A stretch of 64,000 nt of DNA from Adiantum capillus-veneris. Lineage: Eukaryota > Streptophyta > Polypodiopsida > Polypodiales > Pteridaceae. Position numbers and translations under genes: made by a program. Numbering within the stretch: the stretch's first letter is position 1; each line of letters opens with the position of its first letter. Of this stretch, positions 22,135 to 34,226 are shown piece after piece. The notes below the pieces were generated by a model. That model saw nothing but the letters and a program-made list of their open reading frames with translations. It did not search any database and had not been told where the DNA came from. The DNA is taken from positions 41,293,537 to 41,357,536 of the forward strand of contig CM043966.1 in assembly GCA_014529385.2 (NCBI GenBank), read 5' to 3'.

Positions 22135-24965
22135 AATGTAGCCAATAATGGGAGCCAATGACTCCAATCCCTGGTATCTCGGTTGCTTGACAGCTGCTGC
22201 CACCATGATGACCTGCACTTCTCTCTCAACACATGTAACTGCTTGTTGTGCAAGTAAATCGGCATCTTCATTTTGTTTCCTCGGAATATGATATAGTTGC
22301 ACTTCTTCAAACTGATTAAACATCTTACGAATGGCATGAACTTTTGTCCTTAAGCTTTCATTCTTGCATGCCCAAATGCCTAAAATCTGTTTAACAATGA
22401 GAAGTGCATCTCCCTTTACCATGAGACGTTTTATCCCTTGGCCAATGCACATATTCAAACCATGAAGTAGTGTGTCGTATTCTGCTTCATTGTTGCTAGT
22501 TGAACCTGGTAGATTGACCTTCTCTTTCATGACCACCTCTCCACTTGGGTTGAGCAACACTAGCCCTCCCCCTGCTTTCCCTGTGGCTCGTCGAAAAGCT
22601 CCATCAAAGAACAAGGTAAAAGAATTAGGAATACTTTTTGGTGGTGGCAATGGTAGGGTCTTTACTTCAGGCACCTTAATCTCCTTTTCATGCACCCTAT
22701 AAGTGAGAATCCCTGCCAATTGTGCACGCACACTATCTTCTACCTTGAAAGAGTATTGAAACTCTTGCAACTCCATAATCCACTTTGAGATCCTAATACT
22801 AAGATTCATTTGAGATGACACCCAAGGGAACAAATTCTCTGCGGTGAGGATTACAAAAGGTTTTGGGAGCAAGTAGGATCTAAACTTCCTTATCGCAAAC
22901 ATGAGAGAAAGCATCATGAGTTCTGCTTCTGTGTAGTCTCTCTCCAAAGCATTCATGACCCTACTAGCAAAGTAGATGGGTCGCATCCTTGTACTGTGGG
23001 GATCTTGTTGTAGCAACACAGCACCAATTGTTTCCCTTCCAACACTAGAGCTAACAAAGAATGTGTACTCCCAACAAGGAGGCATGAGTGTTGGTAGCTC
23101 TGACAAAATGACTTTAATGTTACAAAAATACTCTTCAAGCTCATCAGACCAAGAAAATTCTACTTCTTGTGTCAACTTTTGCAAAGGATGAAGTAACTCC
23201 GAGGCTAAGTGAATGAAGCGTGACATATACTTCACCTTTGAATGAATGAGATGACCTCCTTAAGACTCTTGGGTGATGATAGCTCAATAAGAGCCTTTGC
23301 CTTCGAAGGATCCACTTCAATGCCTTTGTAAGAAACTTTATGACCAAGCAAGATTACTTCATCCTCACCTATATGGCACTTGTCGGGGTTGTGTTGACCT
23401 CCCATGTCGTAGAGCTTCTTTAAACCTTCTTCTACCCTTTGTAGATGCAATGATTTTGAGCTATAAATACAGAAATCATCAATGAACACCCTAATTGACT
23501 TTCCAAAGAATGCTTGAAACACCATGTTCATGAAACGTTGGAATGTTGCAGGAGCATTTGTCAGACCAAATGGCATGACTCTAAAAGCATAACAACCCCA
23601 AGGAGTGATAAAGGTTGTTTTCAATTGATCTTCCAATGCGATACCTATTTGAAAGTAGCCTGAGTAGCCATCACACACAGTGTACTTCTCATGACCAGCT
23701 ACCTCATTTAGTATCTCATCCTGAAATGGGAGGGGAAAGTGATCTCTTTTTGTTGCCTCATTGAGTGGACGGTAATCCACACACACCCTCCACTTTCCGT
23801 TTTTCTTAGGAGTGACAAAAACGGGAGAGCCCCACTCTGAATTCTCCACTGGATAAATGAAACCTGCTGCTAGAAGCTTTCTTACCTCCTTGAGTAAAGC
23901 CTGCTCCTTGATGACTCCTAGCCTTCGTAGCTTCTGAGCCTTAGGTGTGGCCTCTGGCTTCAACTCAATTTTGTGTTGAATAGCATCTACTCCACGCACA
24001 TCGGTGTAGTCTTTAGCAAAAAGCCTAGGAAATTTCCTTAGCACACATTTGAACTCCTCTCTTTCATCCTTTGTAAGTGTTGTAGATAGCATACCTTCTA
24101 GCATTCTTTCATCTTCCACTTTTTGGTTCTCTTGGGAACCTACCTCCTCCAAACCTTGACAAGAGGTCTCTTGGTTGGTTGGCTTAAACCTTACCCCCAT
24201 GACTTCGATGGAAGACTCCTCTTCAGTAACGCTGCCGCTACTTTCTTCTTCTGAAGTGTTATCGGTCCAACCTTCTTCCGTCTCTCTTTGAGATGATTCT
24301 TCATGGAGATCCTCTTGGCGTTGCTCCTTCATGTCAAAGACAACCTTCTTATGATTGTCGTTCCTGCAAATTAGCTTTCCACTCTCCCAATCCTGCAAAG
24401 CTCGCATTTTCATTAGCCATGGTCTCCCTAGGATAAATGGGTAACCATTTCCTTTGGTAGACATGACATAGAAATCCACTGCCTTCTTCATGCCAAAGGC
24501 CTCCACAAAAACATTTTTACAAATTCCTACACACCTAGCCTTGCTATTGTTTGCCATCTTGACCTTAATTTCAGGTGTCTCATGGATGTGCATGCTTAGT
24601 TTTTGCATGAGTCCCTCTGTCATGATGCAAATTTGTGCACCCCCATCCACTAGACCTTTCCTAAACAATCTCCCTTTTATGTAACAATCTAGCACAGGTG
24701 TAATGTCCTCATTCATTTCAGCTTGTGTAATTTTTACAACAGGCACACTCTCTTTTACCTTTCTCCTAGTGCTAACTGCCCTTGTTAAATCCCTCCTAAC
24801 TTGTGGACATAATGCAAGAAATTGAGGCCATGAGATATCAAGACCCTTACCTCTCATGTCTTCCAACAGGTTGTATGGAGCCATTCCATGTCCAAGAGGA
24901 AAGTCTTGGAGGTTGATACGACATCGAGTCCTCTTAGCTTCCTTGGTCTCCTTTGACTTCTTTTC
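22135..24965 (-). pseudogene. Pol of copy 1: protease, RT, two RNase H; integrase deleted
   Basis: Counted from the Met at 24884, a protease-like domain has VDGGAQ at residues 79-84 (D-G-G instead of D-T/S-G) and ILGRPWL at 151-157. Reverse transcriptase follows with VDYRPLN (369-375), the first catalytic Asp in VCDGYSGYF (D405), MPFGLTNAP, and FIDD (467-470) as the Y-x-D-D box. A one-base deletion in a T run near 23238 breaks the frame. The next frame (from 23235) gives a first RNase H whose leading Asp region reads FFVSSSVG (catalytic Asp lost), then a second RNase H with FFDGA, NNEAEY, KGDALL and NEDADLL (all four acidic positions). Sequence then runs straight into LTR A at about 22134, with integrase lost. 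The reading frame down to 22006 is LTR-derived. Confidence 0.92.
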
Positions 24966-26102
24966 TCATCCATGGTCACTGTGTGATGTAACTCCTTCTT
25001 TCTCCTTACCTTTCCCTCGGCCACGCTTAATGCCATTTTCTTCCATGTCAACCTCTCTTGAATTTGTCACCTCTACCACATGCACGTTTGGGTCTGGCAA
25101 AGGTGGAACTCCTTCCACTCCTTGTGGAGGTGGTCTTGCTCTGTTTGGCCTTTGTAGAAGCCGTGGTTGCTGACTAGTTCCTTCACCTGCATTCATCACT
25201 GGGTAATTCAAGTTAGGTCTGCCTGGCTCCCCACGGGGCCAAGGACAATTATACATCCCATGTCCAGACTCTCCGCAATTCCAGCATTGCAAGACTCTCC
25301 TAGGTCGTGGTGGATCTCTCGCTTCTGACTTCTTTGCTTGTCCCTTTGGACCTACAGCTTGTGCAAGGTGAATTGACAGGCTGCTTAAGGATTCATTTAA
25401 CTTCTCAATCACTTCCGCCGTTACCTCAGGAAGCTCCCTAGATGTTGATGTTTGTGACTTACCTTTGGGTTTCAAACCTTCTATTGGAACCTCTCCCCTT
25501 AAGCACTTGAGTTTCCTATACTTCTGAGCAGCCCTAGTTTCAGCTGCATCAAAAGTAGCAGGTGCACCCGCCTCAACTTTTAACTTAAGGTCAGGAAAGA
25601 GTCCGGCTATGAACCTCTCCTTCTTTAGGAACTCTGCACCATCACCAGGGTTAGCAACATTTCTCACCCATACAGCCCAAAGACGTAGAAACTCTTGCTT
25701 GTACAAGTAGTAGTCATCTAAGTCTTTTTGTTTATGAGAAACAATGTCTTGCCATAGCTTTTGAGTGTTTTGGGGATCAAAGAAGTATCTCTTGAAATGA
25801 TTGACAACTTCCATGTAATTTTCTTTAACTTCCTCAGGCAAAGAGTCAAACCAAGTGCTAGCATCTTTCCTAAGGACTACCTCAAACATTTCTACACGTT
25901 CTTGATCAGTTACTATCCTCTTGATATGACAAGACATCTTGAAATTTTCCAAAAATAATTCTGCATCCTCTCCAGGCTCTCCAAAGAAAAGAGGATATCC
26001 AGACATTTGGTGTTGGTTCTCCATTGAATTGATTTCAAAGTGACGCATTTTTGTTTTTTCTTTCTTTAAAAGATCTACACAATAATATTCTCTAAATTGC
26101 AA
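24966..26102 (-). CDS. Gag of copy 1 (intact frame)
   Basis: A 378-codon frame; likely starts are the Met residues at 19 or 27 (MRHFEINS, MENQHQMSGYPLFFGEP). Residues about 40-170 form a retrotransposon gag domain (WFDSLPEEVKENYMEV, QKLWQDIVSHKQKDLDDYY, FIAGLFPDLK). A CCHC zinc knuckle is at 273-286 (CWNCGESGHGMYNC), followed by a Pro/Arg-rich tail. Gag packages element RNA into cytoplasmic particles. The stop is TGA at 24966-24968, and the next codon continues in the same frame into pol (EKKSKETKEAKRTRCR). Pol could therefore be made only by readthrough, unless the stop is a fixed mutation. The same arrangement occurs in copy 2. Confidence 0.9.
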   Translation of the reverse strand: MQFREYYCVDLLKKEKTKMRHFEINSMENQHQMSGYPLFFGEPGEDAELFLENFKMSCHIKRIVTDQERVEMFEVVLRKDASTWFDSLPEEVKENYMEVVNHFKRYFFDPQNTQKLWQDIVSHKQKDLDDYYLYKQEFLRLWAVWVRNVANPGDGAEFLKKERFIAGLFPDLKLKVEAGAPATFDAAETRAAQKYRKLKCLRGEVPIEGLKPKGKSQTSTSRELPEVTAEVIEKLNESLSSLSIHLAQAVGPKGQAKKSEARDPPRPRRVLQCWNCGESGHGMYNCPWPRGEPGRPNLNYPVMNAGEGTSQQPRLLQRPNRARPPPQGVEGVPPLPDPNVHVVEVTNSREVDMEENGIKRGRGKGKEKEGVTSHSDHG

Positions 26103-26323
26103 TCTATTCTACAACAAAATAAAAATATTCACATCAAATGACCTATGATAATCAATGAGAGGCAGGATGACAGGGTTTGGTGACGCGAGAATTTCTCCTA
26201 CTCTTTGGGCACCAAACATGAACACCATACGTTGTTGAAAATGGATTTTTCTACTAATTGCAATGTTTATTCTAATGTGTGGAGTGAAATGAAAGGGGAA
26301 AACCTCTATTCTTGGGCCATTAT
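26103..26323 (-). other. Leader region upstream of gag, copy 1
   Basis: Non-coding sequence nearly identical to 35364-35584 in copy 2. It contains CACCAAACATGAACACC-type phrases but no gene. Short frames here are chance. Confidence 0.6.
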
Positions 26324-27904
26324 CCATTGTCTATGCATGACCTTATGCTTAAAACAAAACAAAAATATAGACGTCCACACTAAGGTCGTACCTAATGAGA
26401 GGCAAAATAAAAGGATTTACTGATGCGTTTATCTCTGCCAACCTAAGAGGACCTAAAATTCTACGAATTACACATTGAAATTGCAACTTAGTACTAACAA
26501 TTATGTGTACCTTTTGCCTTGCAATGGGAATGAAGGGATCATACAAATTCTCGTGATTCATGCAAGCTACTTGATTATGCTAAAGGTTGAGCCTACACAA
26601 AACATACACAAGCCGTCCTCAGTGGGGGCACCAAAATTGGGGCGGTCTGGGGCGGGCAACAAGAGAGGAAACCTCTAAACACCCCTCAAGGCTCCCGTGC
26701 TGCTCAATTGGGGCTGGGGCAACCACAAGCACAACACAACAACAAACCCACAGCCAAACCCAAACAAGATAGGGGCACCACCTAGTTATGGTATGCGAAC
26801 TAGGACGCAAGAGAGATTTTGGCTCAACCAAGAAGATGCACCACACAACACACACAAAAAACCTCACACCAAGACACACACAAACTGGACCAGAGAGAGC
26901 TAGAGAAAAGGGAAGAGAGAGAGAAAAGGATCTTGCGTAATACCTTATTTGTGACTTGCAAATGGAGATGGTTCGTTATGATGCTATCGTAGAACTTGTA
27001 TAAACTCACTCAATGCTTAGTGATTGCTAAAACATTGCCAAAACACACACACACTGTCTTAGGGTGTGGGAGACCTCTCACCACAATACCCTCTTACAAT
27101 GGACACAAAACTGGGCCATTGTCTATGCATGACCTTATGCTTAAAACAAAACAAAAATATAGACGTCCAAACTAAGGTCGTACCTAATGAGAGCCAAAAT
27201 AAAAGGATTTACTGATGCATTTATCTCTGCCAACCTAAGAGGACCTAAAATTCTATGAATTACACGTTGAAATTGCAACTTAGTACTAACAATTATGTGT
27301 ACCTTTTGCGTTGCAATGGGAATGAAGGGATCATACAAATTCTCGTGATTCATGCAAGCTACTTGATTATGCTAAAGGTTGAGCCTACACAAAACATACA
27401 CAAGCCGTCCTCAGTGGGGGCACCAAAATTGGGGCGGTCCGGGGCGGGCAACAAGAGAGGCGACCTCTAAACACCCCTCAAGGCTCCCGTGCTGCTCAAT
27501 TGGGGCTGGGGCAACCACAAGCACAACACAACAACAAACCCACAGCCAAACCCAAACAAGATAGGGGCACCACATAGTTATGGTATGCGAACTAGGACGC
27601 AAGAGAGATTTTGGCACAACCAAGAAGATGCACCACACAACACACACAAAAAACCTCACACCAAGACACACACAAACTGGACCAGAGAGAGCTATAGAAA
27701 AGGGAAGAGAGAGAGAAAAGGATCTTACGTAATACCTTATTTGTGACTTGCAAATGGAGATGGTTCGTTATGATGCTATCGTAGAACTTGTATAAACTCA
27801 CTCAATGCTTAGTGATTGCTAAAACATTGCCAAAACACACACACTGTCTTAGGGTGTGGGAGACCTCTCACCACAATACCCTCTTACAATGGACACAAAA
27901 CTGG
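26324..27904. repeat. 792-bp tandem duplication of leader plus LTR end
   Basis: 26324-27115 and 27116-27904 are near-identical and cover the leader, the primer-site region and the first ~475 bp (plus-strand order) of the LTR. Copy 2/LTR C has this segment once (35585-36375). The duplication joins within the short match CTGG/GGCCATT, pointing to illegitimate recombination or template switching. It puts a partial LTR (26638-27115) between gag and the full LTR B. Confidence 0.9.
27410..27429 (-). promoter_or_regulatory. Likely primer binding site region of copy 1
   Basis: On the minus strand the LTR ends CCGCCCCA and is followed by ATTTTGGTGCCCCCACTGAG. TGGTGCC a few bases after the LTR end is the form of a tRNA 3'-end complement. 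I cannot name the tRNA with confidence. Equivalent sites are at 26618-26637 and 35879-35898. Confidence 0.5.
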
Positions 27905-28898
27905 CAATGAGAAACACACTAAAACACTTTCTAAAATCAAGATCAACCGATAAAAACTCAAATACACAAGTCACCTTGAATTCACCAAACCGTATTGCAC
28001 AAATGGAAGGACGAAGATTTGAACGTCGAATCACGCCTTTCATGCACCAAACCTCAATTTATTGATGATGAAGGAGCATATACAATAGTGGTTTTGAGGT
28101 TTGTGGAAATCACGCTCTCTCACTTGCGATGTGTAGCTTGAAGGCTTCTCTCACACCAAGAGTGAAGCTCACAAGTGGTTGCTACACCTAAGTCTCTCCT
28201 CACGCATGGAGTGTTGGGGTGCTATGTGAGATGTTGGAGGTTGTTTTACAAGAAGGAGAGGGGCCTATTTATAGGTTGGAGACCCCTCATTAAGATTATT
28301 GGAAATCCTAATTTACAAGCTAACAAATCAGGATTATGAGTTTTTTGAATATCAAAACATTGTGGGCCTTCTTTGTCTGCTTGAGTCATGGGTGTGGGCT
28401 CAAAAGAGAGCATTATTGATGGTAGATAAGGTGAAAGTAAGTAAGGAGAGAGAGAGAGAGAGAGAGAGAGAGTGTGAGAGAGTTACTTTGTACATGTCTT
28501 GAGGTGAGGTGTCTTTTATGGTTAGTTCAATGCTATTTTGTGTTAGTATGTTAGTGGTTAGTGTTAGTAATCACTAGGAAGTTAATGATATATTTACAAT
28601 GGGTAGAATGGGGTGGATGGTTGGAGTAATATGGTTGAATGAAGTGAGAAAATCCTTGTGATGGTGAAGCTTGAAGAAGTTTTGGACTTACTTGTGTAGG
28701 TTCTCAAAATGACTATCGATCTTCTTCTTCGTCTTCTCTTCTTTACGCCACCGCCGCCAAGGTTGATCATCGTGATGAAAATGGTAATTCCGTTGATGAA
28801 ATCTCATATGAGAGCTATGGGAGTAAGTGGGGAGGTTAATGGTTAAGAAGGTGAGAGAAACCATTGAAGGTGCAGGTTTGAGTGAGGGATTGAGAGAA

Positions 28899-28936
<38 letters not shown>

Positions 28937-29979
28937 AAGGGTGAGAGAAGACTAAAAGCTACTTGTGAGAAAAGTGGGCAGACTGGGGTCCACTCAAAAA
29001 ATCATAGCTCACCGCTGGTAGCTCCAAAAATCATGAAAACATTTGAGGTGATTATTCAGAGCGTGGGCTACATTTTCTCTATTGACCACTGCTCCAAATT
29101 TGGAGTGGAGATAGGTGCCAAAATTCTCACCAAAAAGCCTGTTTTTTATGCCTGCAAAAATCTTTTAGTGGCCCCCTCCTTTGTTGAATTTGTACAATGC
29201 ATCCAAGAGTGAGCCCCTCCTTTGTCATATTATAATACAAAGCATCCAAGTTGCCCTTGACCCATGCATGGAGGAGGATTATTGGTGAATAAAGAAATAT
29301 ATACATGGTGGGACTAGTGTATGGACTATTCATGGACTTTAGCTCAATGAGCACATGGTGTTAGAATAATGAGTAAAAATAATAATAAAAATATGGATGA
29401 GTTATGGATATGGAAAGATATTGGAATCATATGATATGGTCCCTCCTTGAATTATTTTGGGTGAAAGAGGAAAAGGTATGCAAGTAAATAATATAATAAA
29501 AGTAACCAATGAGTAGAAATCAATTTAATTGTTTTCACGAGGGTGAGGGTGAAAATATGGGAGTGATTTGTATAAAGAAAAAATATGAGGTTAGAGTATG
29601 TACAATATTGGCAAAAAATATAATTATGGTGTAAGAGAATGAAAGAAGGTGTACATAGGTTTAATAAAACACAAACCTAAGTAGAATATTTAAATAAAAT
29701 ACCAAAATAATTATAAAAAATCCCTATATTTAGGCAATATACAATGAAATATTTACACACAAAGAGGCCATAATATACTTTTTTTTTTTTTTATGTTTTT
29801 GGCTCAACTAGCCCAGTGACTAGCTAGTTGAGGGTTTTTAAGAAGATATGGGAAAAGCCCCCTAACTCACACACGCCTATGTACAGTGAAATGGTAGGGG
29901 TAGCCATAGCGTTTGGGTGAATTTGGTAGGGTGGAGTAACTTACTATGGCAATTATGGAGAGCCGAAAAACGGCTATCA
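27430..29979 (-). repeat. LTR B (shared between copies 1 and 2)
   Basis: About 2.55 kb. In plus orientation it begins TGGGGCGGTCC and ends CGGCTATCA; in sense orientation it is TGATAGCC...CCGCCCCA. It has a (GA)n at 28446-28472, (GT)n at 28900-28935, and a TATA box at 28265-28274. It lacks a 115-bp stretch present in LTR C (about 37265-37395), as LTR A also does, so A and B are closer to each other than to C. Confidence 0.85.
28265..28274 (-). promoter_or_regulatory. TATA box in LTR B
   Basis: The minus strand reads CTATAAATAG, at the same LTR position as in LTRs A and C. Confidence 0.7.
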
Positions 29980-29994
29980 TTAGCCCTCCCCCAG
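29980..29994 (-). promoter_or_regulatory. Polypurine tract of copy 2
   Basis: The minus strand reads CTGGGGGAGGGCTAA directly before the LTR start TGATAGCC. It primes plus-strand synthesis. Confidence 0.65.
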
Positions 29995-30007
29995 GATGAT
30001 GGTATAT

Positions 30008-31168
30008 TCATGTACCATCATAGAGCATCTTTTCCAAAGAGAGTGCTTCAGAGTCTTTGACAAGATTTTCATTGTTTGGCCCCTTGGAATTTTGGTTTGT
30101 GTTACACTCATGCTTCATGGAACAATACTTACATGAGATAGTTGCCTTTTGCTCTGGTAGATCCTTTGGTAGAAGGCGACTCAAGTAAGGCTTCAAGCGA
30201 TATCCGTTTACCTTCCTGGAGTGCTCTTTACCATTCAAGTCCATAAGCTGATAGTAACTAGAATTGAAAGACTTCTTGACTATGTATGGCCCCTGCCATC
30301 TTGTTTCAAATTTGGCATCAAAACGATTATCGAGTCGATTGTCATACCTTAGCACAAGATCTCCTTCATTGATGCCTTTGTCCTTCAGTTTCTTGTCGTG
30401 TGTTTCTTTCGCTTGTGTGGCTTTCCTCTTGTAGCACTCGTATGTTGCTTCTCTTTTCCACTCAAGCTCCACTAACGTAAGAAGTCGATCCATCCATACC
30501 TCTTGATCATCTTGTGCTCCTTTGCCATGAAGTCGCATTGTTGGAATGTTGAGCTCGATAGGCTGCAAAGCCTCTTGACCATAGACCAAGTGAAATGGTG
30601 TGAACTCCGTGGCTTCCCTATATGTGGTTCGATATGCCCACAAGGCACCATCCAAGAAGTCATCCCATAATTTTGTCTTGTTTTGCACCATCTTTCTAAT
30701 GATTCCTGCAATGACACCATTAGCCTTCTCCAGCAAACCATTTGATTGTGGGTAGTATGGTGTGCTATGACGATGTAGAATGTGAAGCTCTTCACAAACT
30801 TCTGTGAGCAAGCCCTTCCTAAACCCTGGACCATTATCAGAAACAATCTCCAAAGGTGTGTCAAATCTGCAACAAATGTGATTGTACACAAACTTGCTAG
30901 CTGTCCTCTCATTCACTCTTGCCACACTTTGAGCTTCCACCCACCTAGTCATATAGTCTACAGCCACTAGAACGTAGAGTTTACCATTTTTTGTCCTAGG
31001 CACAGGACCCATAGCATCAATGCCCCACTTTTCAAAGGGTCCATTTGCAAGAACTATTTGCCTCGGGCCATGCACCAACCTTCTATTTCCATTTATCTGA
31101 CAATTGTGACAGCTTTTACACCAATGTTGAACGTCCACATGCAAGCTTGGGCCAAACATACCCCGCAA
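30008..31168 (-). pseudogene. Integrase end of pol, copy 2
   Basis: A 386-codon frame holding the second half of the zinc-binding module (CKSCHNC) and the integrase core with the D, D, E residues in WGIDAMGPV (D51), SDNGPGF (D111) and GLLEKANGV (E147). The C-terminal GPY-type part is WQGPYIVKKSF, then VNGYRLKPYL. There is no chromodomain. The core looks enzymatically complete, but it is cut off from the rest of pol by a frameshift in the zinc-binding module at about 31116-31168. This is the only integrase left in the array; copy 1 has lost its own. Confidence 0.9.
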
Positions 31169-34100
31169 GCAAAATCTTCTTCACAGTTGATTCTTGGGCA
31201 AAATGACCACCACATGCCTCTTCATGCAAACCTTTTAGAATGGCTGGAATTTCCTCGATAGTTGCTACTCTTCTGCACACTTGATCCTTCCCTTTTTGAT
31301 AGAGGGAGCCTTCTAGGAAGAGATAGAAACTTGCCTTCTTCATGAGTCTCCTCTTCTGAGCCTTCGTGAAGTCTTGTGGAAACTCACCCTCCAAAATGTA
31401 GCCAATAATGGGAGCCAATGACTCCAATCCGTGGTATCTCGGTTGCTTGACAGCTGCTGCCACCATGATGACCTGCACTTCTCTCTCAACACATGTAACT
31501 GCTTGTTGTGCAAGTAAATCGGCATCTTCATTTTGTTTCCTCGGAATATGATATAGTTGCACTTCTTCAAACTGATTAAACATCTTACGAATGGCATGAA
31601 CTTTTGTCCTTAAGCTTTCATTCTTGCATGCCCAAATGCCTAAAATCTGTTTAACAATGAGAAGTGCATCTCCCTTTACCATGAGACGTTTTATCCCTTG
31701 GCCAATGCACATCTTCAAACCATGAAGTAGTGTGTCGTATTCTGCTTCATTGTTGCTAGTTGAACCTGGTAGATTGAACTTCTCTTTCATGACAACCTCT
31801 CCACTTGGGTTGAGCAACACTAGCCCTCCCCCTGCTTTCCCTGTGGCTCGTCGAAAAGCTCCATCAAAGAACAAGGTAAAAGCATTAGGAATACTTTTTG
31901 GTGGTGGCAATGGTAGGGTCTTTACTTCAGGCACCTTAATCTCCTTTTCATGCACCCTACAAGTGAGAATCCCTGCCAATTGTGCACGCACACTATCTTC
32001 TACCTTGAAAGAGTATTGAAACTCTTGCAACTCCATAATCCACTTTGAGATCCTAGTACTAAGATTCATTTGAGATGACACCCAAGGGAACAAATTCTCT
32101 GCGGTGAGGATTACAAAAGGTTTTGGGAGCAAGTAGGATCTAAACTTCCTTATCGCAAACATGAGAGAAAGCATCATGAGTTCTGCTTCTGTGTAGTCTC
32201 TCTCCAAAGCATTCATGACCCTACTAGCAAAGTAGATGGGTCGCATTCTTGTACTGTGGGGATCTTGTTGTAGCAACACAGCACCAATTGTTTCCCTTCC
32301 AAAACTAGAGCTAACAAAGAATGTGTACTCCCAACAAGGAGGCATGAGTGTTGGTAGCTCTGACAAAATGACTTTAATGTTACAAAAATACTCTTCAAGC
32401 TCATCAGACCATGCAAATTCTAATTGTTGTGTCAACTTTTGCAAAGGATGAAGTAACTCTGAGGCTAAGTGAATGAAGAATGACATATACTTCACCTTTT
32501 GAATGAATGAGATGAACTCCTTAAGACACTTGGGTGATGATAGCTCAATAAGAGCCTTTGCCTTCGAAGGATCCACTTCAATGCCTTTGTATGAAACTTT
32601 ATGACCAAGCAAGATTACTTCATCCTCACCTATATGGCACTTTTCGGGGTTGAGTTGACCTCCCATGTCGTAGAGCTTCTTTAAACCTTCTTCTACCCTT
32701 TGTAGATGCAATGATTTTGAGCTATAAATACAGAAATCATCAATGCACACCCTAATTGACTTTCCAAAGAATGCTTGAAACACCATGTTCATGAAACGTT
32801 GGAATGTTGAAGGAGCATTTGTCAGACCAAATGGCATGACTCTAAAAGCATAACAACCCCAAGGAGTGATAAAGGTTGTTTTCAATTGATCTTCCAATGC
32901 GATACCTATTTGAAAGTAGCCTGAGTAGCGATCACACACAGTGTACTTCTCATGATCAGCTACCTCATTTAGTATCTCATCCTGAAATGGGAGGGGAAAG
33001 TGATCTCTTTTTGTTGCCTCATTGAGTGGACGGTAATCCACACACACCCTCCACTTTCCGTTTTTCTTAGGAGTGACAACAACGGGAGAGACCCACTCTG
33101 AATTCTCCACTGGATAAATGAAACCTGCTGCTCGAAGCTTTCTTACCTCCTTGAGTAAAGCCTGCTCCTTGATGACTCCTAGCCCTCGTAGCTTCTGAGC
33201 CTTAGGTGTGGCCTCTGGCTTCAACTCAATTTTGTGTTGAACAGCATCTACTCCACGCACATCGGTGTAGTCTTTAGCAAAAAGCTTAGGAAATTTCCTT
33301 AGCACACATTTGAACTCCTCTCTTTCATCCTTTGTAAGTGTTGTAGATAGCATACCTTCTAGCATTCTTTCATCTTCCACTTTTTGGTTCTCTTGGGAAC
33401 CTACCTCCTCCAAACCATGACAAGAGGTCTCTTGGTTGGTTGGCTTAAACCTTACCCCCATGACTTCGATGGAAGACTCCTCTTCAGTAATGCTGCCGCT
33501 ACTTTCTTCTTCTGAAGTGTTATCGGTCCAACCTTCTTCCGTCTCTCTTTGAGATGATTCTTCATGGAGATCCTCTTGGCGTTGCTCCTTCATGTCAAAG
33601 ACAACCTTCTTATGATTGTCGTTCCTACAAATTAGCTTTCCACTCTCCCAATCCTGCAAAGCTCGCATTTTCATTAGCCATGGTCTCCCTAGGATAAATG
33701 GGTAACCATTTCCTTTGGTAGACATGACATAGAAATCTACTGCCTTCTTAATGCCAAAGGCCTCCACAAAAACATTTTTACAAATGCCTACACACCTAGC
33801 CTTGCTATTGTTTGCCATCTTGACCTTAATTTCAGGTGTCTCATGGATGTGCATGCCTAGTTTTTGCATGAGTCACTCTGTCATGATGCAAATTTGTGCA
33901 CCCCCATCCACTAGACCTTTCCTAACCAATCTCCCTTTTATGTAACAATCTAGCACAGGTGTAATGTCCTCATTCATTTCAGCTTGTGCAAATTTTACAA
34001 TAGGCACACTCTCTTTTACCTTTCTCCTAGTCCTAACTGCCCTTGTTAAATCCCTCCTAACTTGTGGACATAATGCAAGAAATTGAGGCCATGAGATATC

Positions 34101-34226
34101 AGGACCCTTACCTCTCATGTCTTCCAACAGGTTGTATGGAGCCATTCCATGTCCAAGAGGAAAGTCTTGGAGGTTGATACGACATCGAGTCCTCTTAGCT
34201 TCCTTGGTCTCCTTTGCCTTCTTTTC
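31116..34226 (-). pseudogene. Pol of copy 2: protease, RT, two RNase H
   Basis: Same domain order as copy 1, with near-identical sequence. A premature TGA at 33870-33872 interrupts the protease part right after GAQICIMTE, where copy 1 has Gly. After it, 917 codons are open. They cover the rest of the protease (ILGRPWL), RT with CIDD in place of FIDD and VCDRYSGYF at the first catalytic Asp, a degenerate first RNase H (FFVSSSFG), a complete-looking second RNase H (FFDGA, NNEAEY, KGDALL, NEDADLL), and the start of the integrase zinc-binding module (H-E-E-A-C-G-G-H). The frame then shifts near 31150. Copy 2 lacks the T-run frameshift of copy 1 near 32500, so the lesions in the two copies are independent. 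Confidence 0.92.
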
